DNA of 7,822 nucleotides. Origin: Bacillota bacterium. GTDB taxonomy: Bacteria > Bacillota_B > Desulfitobacteriia > Desulfitobacteriales > Desulfitobacteriaceae. The translations under genes were made by a program, and so were the position numbers. Within the stretch, counting starts at the first letter, position 1; every line of letters starts with the position of its first letter. Shown here piece after piece: positions 1 through 5,118 of the stretch. Location of the stretch: contig JAJYAS010000140.1 of the NCBI GenBank assembly GCA_021779415.1, positions 1 to 7,822 of the forward strand, given 5' to 3'. The notes below the pieces were generated by a model, which was not told the origin of the DNA, did no database searches, and worked only from the letters and a program-made list of their open reading frames with translations.

Positions 1-1
1 T

Positions 2-1894
2 TTCAAAATCACAGATTATGCGGATGTTTTACTTAAAGATTTGGATGAGTTGCCGGGATGGCCTGAAAAGGTAAAAACCATGCAACGTAATTGGATTGGT
101 CGCTCTGAAGGGGTGGAAGTTCAATTTGCTCTGGAAGAACGTTCGGAGAAGATTTCAGTTTACACTACCCGGGTGGACACTCTTTTTGGGGTGAGCTATG
201 TTGTTTTGGCGCCAGAGCATCCACTTGTCCTTGAACTGGTCGGTGGGACGGAGTATGAAGCTGATGTTATGGCGTTTATCACAAAAATGAATGGCCTAAA
301 TGAAATTGCTCGCACGTCCACTGATGCTGAAAAAGAAGGGCTGTTCATCGGGGCGTATTGCCTCAATCCGCTCAGTGGGGAAAAAGTGCCGATTTGGATT
401 GCCAACTACGTTCTTCTAGAATACGGAACGGGAGCTGTCATGGGTGTGCCCGCTCACGACGAACGGGATTTTGAATTTGCATCGAAGTACAACTTAGAAA
501 TTAAAACGGTTGTTGTGCCTTTGGGAAGTCCCGCAGAAGCGAAAGAACAGCCCCTTAAGGCAGCTTACACGGGAGAGGGGATCATGGTTCATTCCGGCTC
601 GTTTGACGGTATAAATAATGACGAAGGCTGGGAGAAGATTGCCGATGAAGCGGAACGACTTGGCGTAGGTCAACGAAAAGTTAATTTTCGGTTGCGTGAC
701 TGGCTCATTTCACGTCAACGTTATTGGGGTGCCCCCATTCCAATGGTTTATTGTGAGTCCTGTGGAACCGTACCGGTTCCGGACGAACAGTTGCCCGTAA
801 TGCTTCCAGCGGATGTTGTCTTTAAGGCTGGGGAAAACCCGTTAGCCACCTCGCCGTCGTTTATCGAAACAACCTGCCCTCAGTGTGGTGGGGAGGCTCG
901 ACGAGAGACGGATACGATGGATACGTTTGCTTGTTCTTCGTGGTATTTTCTTCGCTATACTGACCCTCGTAACACGGAGCTACCCTTTGCTAAAGCTGCC
1001 GTGGATCAATGGATGAACGTGGATCAGTACGTCGGTGGGGTGGAACATGCGATCCTACACCTCTTGTATGCGCGGTTTTTTACCAAGGCTTTACGCGATT
1101 TTGGATATTTAAAGGTAGATGAACCCTTCCAAAACTTGCTCACGCAAGGGATGGTTTGTATGGATGGATCCAAAATGTCTAAATCCAAAGGGAATATTGT
1201 CAGTCCAGAAGTGATTATTGGAAAATATGGAGCAGACACCGCACGATTATTTATTCTGTTCGCTGCCCCTCCGGAGAGAGATTTGGAGTGGAGCGATCAA
1301 GGGGTTGAAGGGTGTTATCGTTTCCTCAATCGTGTCTGGCGGTTAGTTGCTGGAGTTGCATCCACTCCACAAGCGGGAGGATGGGGTAACCTCGACCCTG
1401 TTAGTAAGGAAATGCGCCGCCATACTCACCTAGCCATTCAAAGGGTGACGACAGATATCGGTACTCGTTTTAATTTTAATACAGCGATTAGCACAATTAT
1501 GGAATGGGTCAATGCCTTGTATATTTACAAGGAACAGCCAACTGCAGATGCTGCAGTCAGTCGAGAGGCGATAGAGGGAATTCTTATCCTGCTTGCTCCT
1601 TTCGCTCCGCACATTACGGAAGAACTTTGGCGCGAAATTGGGCATGCAGAGAGCATTCACCAACAGCCTTGGCCTGAGGTTGATGAAACCGCCCTTGTTC
1701 AAGATGAAGTGACTGTAATTCTTCAGGTCAATGGGAAAGTTCGTGATCGAATTCAAGTTCCCGCTGAACTTTCAGCTTCAGAGTTGGAACCTATGGTGCT
1801 TTCCTTGCCCAAAGTTAATGAATGGACGGAAGGGAAAACGATCGTCAAAATCATTACGGTTCCAGGTAAGCTCGTTAACGTGGTTGTTAAGTAG
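2..1894 (+). CDS. leuS: Leucyl-tRNA synthetase, C-terminal part (5' end outside window)
   Basis: This cytoplasmic class I aminoacyl-tRNA synthetase charges tRNA-Leu with leucine, using ATP. The reading frame is open from base 2 to the TAG at 1892-1894 (630 codons). A whole bacterial enzyme has roughly 820-860 residues, so about 200 N-terminal residues, including the HIGH motif, lie upstream. In order one sees: the CP1 editing domain, with the threonine-rich TTRVDT stretch (from about 164) and [15 protein letters not shown] (425-469), whose aspartates belong to the editing pocket; a zinc-type module with two CxxC pairs (CESC near 752, CPQC near 875); the KMSKS ATP-binding loop at 1172-1186; a helical anticodon-binding domain; and the small C-terminal tRNA-contact domain (VNGKVRDRI and onwards). 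There is no frameshift or missing key residue. The TTG at 41 is internal, because homology continues upstream of it. A structured repeat begins five bases after the stop codon. Confidence 0.97.
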   Translation, partial: FKITDYADVLLKDLDELPGWPEKVKTMQRNWIGRSEGVEVQFALEERSEKISVYTTRVDTLFGVSYVVLAPEHPLVLELVGGTEYEADVMAFITKMNGLNEIARTSTDAEKEGLFIGAYCLNPLSGEKVPIWIANYVLLEYGTGAVMGVPAHDERDFEFASKYNLEIKTVVVPLGSPAEAKEQPLKAAYTGEGIMVHSGSFDGINNDEGWEKIADEAERLGVGQRKVNFRLRDWLISRQRYWGAPIPMVYCESCGTVPVPDEQLPVMLPADVVFKAGENPLATSPSFIETTCPQCGGEARRETDTMDTFACSSWYFLRYTDPRNTELPFAKAAVDQWMNVDQYVGGVEHAILHLLYARFFTKALRDFGYLKVDEPFQNLLTQGMVCMDGSKMSKSKGNIVSPEVIIGKYGADTARLFILFAAPPERDLEWSDQGVEGCYRFLNRVWRLVAGVASTPQAGGWGNLDPVSKEMRRHTHLAIQRVTTDIGTRFNFNTAISTIMEWVNALYIYKEQPTADAAVSREAIEGILILLAPFAPHITEELWREIGHAESIHQQPWPEVDETALVQDEVTVILQVNGKVRDRIQVPAELSASELEPMVLSLPKVNEWTEGKTIVKIITVPGKLVNVVVK

Positions 1895-1898
1895 AGGG

Positions 1899-2198
1899 GA
1901 CTTGTGTGACCCAGCGCTCGGTGTTACGACGCAGAGCAAACTAACCGTTCAAGCTCCTGGCTATGGGGTGCGGGGTTCCCGGCAAATGCGCCATCCTTGG
2001 CGCAGTTGCCGGCAGTGCACATCCTTGTGCACTGCCCCGTATCTGGGGTCGGTCGCTTTAACGGAAGTTTGCTATTCTGCTTACGTAAATACGTCGCGCT
2101 CGTGTCACACTGCGTCCCGGTCTTGGGTCGGAGGACGGGGAGACGAATGACGGGAGATGGATCGTTTGGGTGGACGGCACACTTCGTGTGCACCGTCT
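1899..2198 (+). repeat. ~300-bp structured intergenic repeat, copy A
   Basis: This stretch is repeated at 3909-4208 in the same orientation, at an exact offset of 2,010 bases. Counting by eye gives 16 substitutions and no indels over 300 bases (about 95% identity). It starts five bases after the leuS stop. The first ~207 bases form a large imperfect palindrome: GTGTGAC at 1904-1910 pairs with GTCACAC at 2104-2110, and the sequence around GCAAACT (1935-1941) pairs with the region around AGTTTGC (2066-2072). This closes a core of shorter hairpins. The last ~88 bases (2111-2198) form a purine-rich 3' module ending in a hairpin, GACGG-CACAC/TTC/GTGTG-CA-CCGTC (2173-2197). I see no transposase, no convincing coding potential and no clear target-site duplication. 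It may be a non-autonomous mobile repeat, a structured RNA or a 3' UTR element; the sequence does not decide between these. Confidence 0.9.
1981..2036. repeat. Twin hairpins with identical loops in repeat copy A
   Basis: Two adjacent inverted repeats sit at the tip of the repeat. The first (1981-2010) has arms GGCAAATGCGCC and GGCGCAGTTGCC, 12 bp with one mismatch. The second (2011-2036) has arms GGCAGTGCAC and GTGCACTGCC, 10 bp and perfect. Both enclose the same six-base loop, ATCCTT. Read on the opposite strand the loops are AAGGAT. Formation in RNA or single-stranded DNA is inferred from complementarity only. Confidence 0.85.
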
Positions 2199-2226
2199 GT
2201 GCGCGGAAGCGAAGGGACGGTTCTCT

Positions 2227-2315
2227 TGCGTCTCGGTCTTGAGTCGGAGGACGGGGAGACGAATGACGGGAGATGGACCGTTTGGGTGGACGGCACACTT
2301 CGTGTGCACCGTCTG
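2227..2315 (+). repeat. Tandem second copy of the repeat's 3' module
   Basis: This segment repeats 2111-2199 at an offset of 116 bases with only three differences (opposite 2117, 2126 and 2162). It includes the terminal GACGG...CCGTC hairpin. The two units are separated by ~27 bases (2200-2226) containing AGGGACGGTT, a motif that recurs in the hairpin at 2343-2390. Copy B of the repeat has only a single 3' module, so this is a local duplication or a separate insertion of the 3' module. The 116-base offset is not a multiple of three, which argues against the repeat being coding. Confidence 0.85.
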
Positions 2316-2342
2316 CGTGCAAGGGGACAGTAGAATAGTGGT

Positions 2343-2390
2343 AAAAGGGACGGTTGTTGACTTGGAACAGAGTCAGCAACCGTCCCTTTT
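2343..2390. terminator. Long hairpin, probable (bidirectional) terminator downstream of leuS
   Basis: The arms AAAAGGGACGGTTGTTGACT (2343-2362) and AGTCAGCAACCGTCCCTTTT (2371-2390) pair over 20 positions, with one G-T wobble, around the eight-base loop TGGAACAG. Flanking A4 and T4 tracts give the shape of a bidirectional intrinsic terminator, although the T-run is short and lies inside the stem. It would end a leuS transcript after repeat copy A. The AGGGACGGTT core also occurs at 2213-2222. An alternative is that this is a palindromic (REP-like) repeat rather than a dedicated terminator. Confidence 0.6.
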
Positions 2391-2471
2391 GCGTTCATTG
2401 AGACGGCACATTTCGTTAAGGGAAGGGGATTTTTTTAGGGAGGGTTAGCGGGTTGAGAATGCTTAGTCCAT

Positions 2472-2493
2472 TCTGGAATATAGTTTAAGAGAG
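2472..2493. repeat. 22-bp direct repeat, upstream unit
   Basis: This unit begins TCTGGAATATAGT and ends AGAGAG. It matches 2539-2560 at 20 of 22 positions, 67 bases apart. It lies about 40 bases upstream of the proposed -35 box of the ylaK-like gene, a place where an operator could act. No regulator is recognised. Confidence 0.6.
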
Positions 2494-2511
2494 AGTGGGT
2501 TCAGTAACGGG

Positions 2512-2539
2512 TTGTCACGTCGGAGAAAATTGGTATGAT
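2512..2539 (+). promoter_or_regulatory. Sigma-A promoter for the ylaK-like gene
   Basis: A TTGTCA -35 box (2512-2517) and a TATGAT -10 box (2534-2539) are separated by 16 bases, each matching the consensus at five of six positions. A TG one base upstream of the -10 (2531-2532) makes it an extended -10. Transcription would start near 2546, giving a leader of about 36 bases before the TTG start. The downstream 22-bp repeat unit overlaps the last base of the -10 box and the start point, which suggests regulation there. Confidence 0.65.
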
Positions 2540-2560
2540 CTGGAATATAGTATTAGAGAG
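2539..2560. repeat. 22-bp direct repeat, downstream unit at the transcription start
   Basis: This is the second unit of the TCTGGAATATAGT...AGAGAG repeat (20 of 22 identical to 2472-2493). It covers the predicted start site and early leader of the ylaK-like gene. This position would suit a repressor site, but it could also simply be a conserved start-site or leader sequence. Confidence 0.55.
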
Positions 2561-2567
2561 CGTTAAA

Positions 2568-2576
2568 GAAGGGGTG
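2568..2576 (+). promoter_or_regulatory. Ribosome binding site deciding a TTG start
   Basis: GAAGGGGTG is a strong Shine-Dalgarno sequence in a region with no nearby in-frame ATG. Two consecutive TTG codons follow, at 2582 and 2585, with spacings of 5 and 8 bases. The second has the more usual spacing; the first is used here as the longest start. Confidence 0.75.
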
Positions 2577-2581
2577 TATTA

Positions 2582-3910
2582 TTGTTGCAAAAAGTATATG
2601 TACTTGATTCCAGTGTGTTACTGCACGACCCTAATGCACTATTTCAATTCCGTGATAACGATGTCGTTATTCCTTATGTAGTTTTAGAAGAAATAGAAAG
2701 TAAGAAACGACTTTTAGAGAATGTTGGTCGAGCTGCACGGGAGGCAATCCGTCATCTTGATCGTTTGCGTGGCAAGGGTCAACTTTCTCAGGGTGTTCTC
2801 GTGCCACACGGAGGTAAGGTTCGGATTGAGTTGAATCATTATTCGAATGAAATTTTACCAATCAACTCGGACTTGGCTTTGGCTGACAATCGAATTCTGG
2901 CGGTCACATTAAACTTGGCGCGTGAAGAGAAACGCACTGTTATTTTGGTTACTAAAGACATTGCCATGCGTGTTAAAGCGGACGCTTTGGGAATTTTAAC
3001 GGAAGATTACAGTAATGATAAAGTGGTCCTCCCCCCGATCCTAGATGAGATTGTACTAATAACGCTTGAGGATAGGGAGGTTGCCTCACTCTACCAACAT
3101 GAATACATTCCCCTGGAGGTTCCCATGCCACCGAACCGCTGCATAAAAGCAGTTATTAGTGATAACAGTGTCCTTCCCCTTGTTTCTTCTGAGGATGGGA
3201 CGAGATTAGTCTATCGGATGGGGGGGAATTTCGCTTCATGGGATATTAGACCGAAGAATCTAGAACAGTCTTGGGCTTTGGAAATGCTCAACAATCCAGA
3301 GATTAAGTTGGTCAATTTGATGGGGCCAGCAGGCACAGGAAAGACTTTATTGGCTTTGGCGAGCGGTTTAGAACAAACAGTTCATGCTGAAACTTATATT
3401 AGGATGCTTTGCGCTCGGCCAATTGTCCCTTTTGGTAAGGACATCGGGTTTCTTCCGGGGGAGAAGGATCAGAAAGTTCGCCCATATATGCAACCAATTT
3501 ATGATAATCTTGAGTATTTGCTTCGTCCACGCCGGGAAAAGGAACGTGAAAGGAGCGGCGATGCTTTGATTGACAGTGCCATTGATCTTCTAGTCAAGAA
3601 GAGGCAACTGGAAATTGAAGTGCTCACCTACATCAGGGGCAGAAGTATTCCTCACCAGTTTATGATTATTGATGAGGCTCAGAACCTTTCCGTACACGAA
3701 ATTAAGACGATTATTACCCGTGCTGGTGAGGGGACGAAGATTGTGCTTTGCGGAGATCTGGATCAAATTGATCATCCATATTTGGACAAAGAAAGTAATG
3801 GACTTGCGTATGTTGCTACGCGCCTCAATGGTCAAGCTTTCTATGGTCAGGTTCGTCTGATTCACGGGGAACGAAGTGAACTGGCGACGAGGGCTGCACG
3901 GTTACTCTGA
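2582..3910 (+). CDS. ylaK: YlaK-like PIN-PhoH family ATPase
   Basis: This 442-residue protein has an N-terminal PIN ribonuclease-like domain (about 1-135) and a C-terminal PhoH P-loop ATPase domain (about 225-442). Its length equals that of the Bacillus YlaK type as I remember it. PIN acidic residues are visible at D9 (VLDSSVLLHD), E36/E37, D102 (LADNRI) and D126 (VTKDIA), so the nuclease centre looks intact. PhoH motifs are GPAGTGKT (248-255, Walker A), MIIDEAQN (361-368, Walker B), GDLDQID (391-397) and the C-terminal ERSE (430-433). Related PIN-PhoH proteins such as mycobacterial PhoH2 couple ATP-driven RNA unwinding with RNA cleavage, so a cytoplasmic RNA-processing role is inferred. The gene has its own promoter and leader. 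No small antitoxin-like gene is seen upstream. It starts at TTG (2582 or 2585). Copies of the 300-bp repeat flank it on both sides, and the downstream copy begins inside its TGA stop codon. Confidence 0.93.
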   Translation: MLQKVYVLDSSVLLHDPNALFQFRDNDVVIPYVVLEEIESKKRLLENVGRAAREAIRHLDRLRGKGQLSQGVLVPHGGKVRIELNHYSNEILPINSDLALADNRILAVTLNLAREEKRTVILVTKDIAMRVKADALGILTEDYSNDKVVLPPILDEIVLITLEDREVASLYQHEYIPLEVPMPPNRCIKAVISDNSVLPLVSSEDGTRLVYRMGGNFASWDIRPKNLEQSWALEMLNNPEIKLVNLMGPAGTGKTLLALASGLEQTVHAETYIRMLCARPIVPFGKDIGFLPGEKDQKVRPYMQPIYDNLEYLLRPRREKERERSGDALIDSAIDLLVKKRQLEIEVLTYIRGRSIPHQFMIIDEAQNLSVHEIKTIITRAGEGTKIVLCGDLDQIDHPYLDKESNGLAYVATRLNGQAFYGQVRLIHGERSELATRAARLL

Positions 3911-4208
3911 CTTGTGTAACACAGCGCTCGGTAATACGACGCAGAGCAAACTAACCGTTCAAGCTCCTGGCTTTGGGGAGCGGGGTTCCCGGCAAATGCG
4001 CCCTCCTTGGCGCAGTTGCCGGCAGTGCACCTCCTTGTGCACTGCCCCGTCTTTGGGGTCGGTCGCTTGAACGGAAGTTTGCTATTCTGCTTACGTAAAT
4101 ACGTCGCGCTCGTGTCACACTACGTCCAGGGCTTGGGTCGGAGGACGGGGAGGCGAATGACGGGAGATGGAGCGTTTGGGTGGACGGCACACTTCGTGTG
4201 CACCGTCT
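3909..4208 (+). repeat. ~300-bp structured intergenic repeat, copy B
   Basis: This is the second full copy of the element at 1899-2198, about 95% identical and without indels. Its homology begins at the GA of the ylaK TGA stop codon, so no spacer separates gene and element. It keeps the long closing arms and all hairpin arms. The GCTCC/GGAGC hairpin near 3963-3981 is fully paired here but has one mismatch in copy A, and the arm GCTTGAAC (4065-4072) is fully complementary to GTTCAAGC, unlike copy A. It therefore appears to be the better-preserved copy structurally. It ends at GTCT (4208) with a single 3' module, and a T-tailed hairpin follows 15 bases later. Confidence 0.9.
3991..4046. repeat. 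Twin hairpins with identical loops in repeat copy B
   Basis: These are the counterparts of 1981-2036. The arms of both hairpins (12 bp with one mismatch, and 10 bp perfect) are identical to copy A at all 44 positions, while both loops read CTCCTT instead of ATCCTT. The second loop with its neighbours reads ACCTCCTT, the same as the anti-Shine-Dalgarno core of 16S rRNA. The opposite strand reads AAGGAGGT. Confidence 0.85.
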
Positions 4209-4222
4209 ACATATAAGTTATG

Positions 4223-4255
4223 CAAGTGGGGGACGTTCCGACTTGTTATTTTTTT
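4223..4255 (+). terminator. Intrinsic terminator downstream of ylaK and repeat copy B
   Basis: CAAGT (4223-4227) pairs with ACTTG (4241-4245). Inside, after unpaired GGG and G, GGA (4231-4233) can pair with TCC (4237-4239). The stem is followed by TTATTTTTTT (4246-4255). The T-tract is strong and the stem moderate. If it is used, the ylaK message carries the whole of repeat copy B as its 3' untranslated region, and comEA needs its own promoter. Confidence 0.6.
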
Positions 4256-4461
4256 CTTGAAACTACCAAATCCGACAGGATAAATCAGATTCCACAGCAG
4301 GAAAAAGAAGGAATAAAGCGAAAGCAGTGTTAAGCTAGGTCTTCGAAGTGAGAGATATTAATATCAGGGTTTAGCAATGTTCTGATCGCTCCAACCAGAT
4401 TACGATAAGAGATGGTAAGCCTATTAGGACAAACTCGATTAATAGAAAGGGGGTACCGCGT
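4256..4461 (+). promoter_or_regulatory. Leader/promoter region of the comEA-comEC operon
   Basis: About 206 bases carry no gene. TTGAAA (4257-4262) is a fair -35 box but is followed only by a weak -10 (GATAAA at 4279, 16-base spacer), so the promoter is not settled. Other content: four CAGGA-like words beginning at 4276, 4286, 4298 and 4308, about one helical turn apart; the palindrome CTTCGAAG (4341-4348); and the 12-base perfect palindrome GATATTAATATC (4354-4365), a possible operator. AGAAAGGGGGT (4444-4454) is a strong ribosome binding site seven bases before the comEA ATG. Confidence 0.4.
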
Positions 4462-5118
4462 ATGGAACGTAAGCTGCGCTATGTTTGGTGGGTTTTGCTC
4501 GTGGGTCTCGTGATTCTAGCGATTTGGAAACTATTTTTGCCTCATGGAGCTAATGCCTATCTTCAAAAAACGGTTACAAGCCGAGAAATCGTGGTTTACG
4601 TTGCCGGAGCAGTAGAGAAACCAGGGCTTGTTCATTTAGCCCCAGATGCCCGCTTGGATGATGCCTTGAAGCAGGTTCATCCTTTACAGGAGGCTAACCT
4701 AGATAGTATGAATCCTGCGGAAAAACTTAAAGATGGGCAAAAGGTTTCGGTTCCGTATAAAACCCTCCCCCTTCCCACAGGGTCTACGGTGGTTGGAAAT
4801 CCGTCGAGTATTGTGAGCAGTAATACCGGAATTAATACTGGGTTAACGAACGGATCTAGTACCGGACCAACTAACGTTGGATCGGTTAACTCTGGAAGTG
4901 CTAGTCCGGTAACGGCTGGTGGAAAGATTAATATTAATACTGCTGGAGAGGCGGAACTGGACAAGCTGTCTGGAGTTGGACCGGCATTAGCAGGACGTAT
5001 TATTCAATATCGGACGGAACATGGACCCTTTGCACGCCCTGAAGACTTGCAGAATGTTTCCGGAATTGGTGCTAAAACGTATGAGAAGATGGCTTCTCAA
5101 GTAACGGTTTCCCCATGA
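4462..5118 (+). CDS. comEA: Competence protein ComEA, membrane-anchored DNA receptor
   Basis: ComEA binds incoming double-stranded DNA at the cell surface and passes it to the ComEC channel. The 218-residue product starts with a short basic N-terminus and one membrane anchor (about residues 9-27, WVLLVGLVILAIW). An SLBB domain follows, beginning near residue 42 (VVYVAGAVEKPG). Next is a low-complexity linker rich in Ser, Thr, Gly, Asn and Val (about 110-152), and then a C-terminal helix-hairpin-helix DNA-binding domain. The paired motifs there are seen as ININTAGEAELDKLSGVGPA and LQNVSGIGAKTYEKM. This order and length are typical of Gram-positive ComEA. The ATG is supported by the ribosome binding site at 4444-4454. 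The stop overlaps the comEC start (ATGA), so the two are translated together. ComEB, which lies between them in Bacillus, is absent here. Confidence 0.95.
   Translation: MERKLRYVWWVLLVGLVILAIWKLFLPHGANAYLQKTVTSREIVVYVAGAVEKPGLVHLAPDARLDDALKQVHPLQEANLDSMNPAEKLKDGQKVSVPYKTLPLPTGSTVVGNPSSIVSSNTGINTGLTNGSSTGPTNVGSVNSGSASPVTAGGKININTAGEAELDKLSGVGPALAGRIIQYRTEHGPFARPEDLQNVSGIGAKTYEKMASQVTVSP

Noticed and set aside
41..43. TTG as the start of leuS
   Set aside because: The frame is open upstream to the window edge and residues encoded before it ([11 protein letters not shown]) fit the synthetase. The HIGH motif must lie further upstream.
1430..1756. Minus-strand open frame of 108 codons inside leuS
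   Set aside because: It is antisense to a strongly conserved synthetase coding sequence and has no recognisable domain. The same applies to the other short frames within leuS, ylaK, comEA and comEC.
1944..1960. CGTTCAAGC resembles a tRNA T-loop (GTTCRANYC)
   Set aside because: The flanking bases do not form a T-stem, and no acceptor, D or anticodon arms can be placed around it. It is explained as one arm of the repeat's long palindrome.
1924..2398. Several minus- and plus-strand open frames of 80-150 codons across repeat copy A (and 3951-4216 in copy B)
   Set aside because: They lie wholly in the structured repeat and are Arg/Pro/Ser-rich. The same peptide strings recur in different frames because the tandem offset of 116 is not a multiple of three. 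No ribosome binding site or known domain supports them.
2472..2560. Possible CRISPR remnant from two 22-bp direct repeats with a 45-bp gap
   Set aside because: There are only two units, imperfect, without cas genes, and positioned around a promoter. A regulatory reading is simpler.
1899..4208. Composite transposon or insertion sequence carrying ylaK
   Set aside because: Neither repeat copy encodes a transposase or shows clear terminal inverted repeats with target duplications, and the copies are in direct orientation. A repeat-flanked locus is all that can be claimed.
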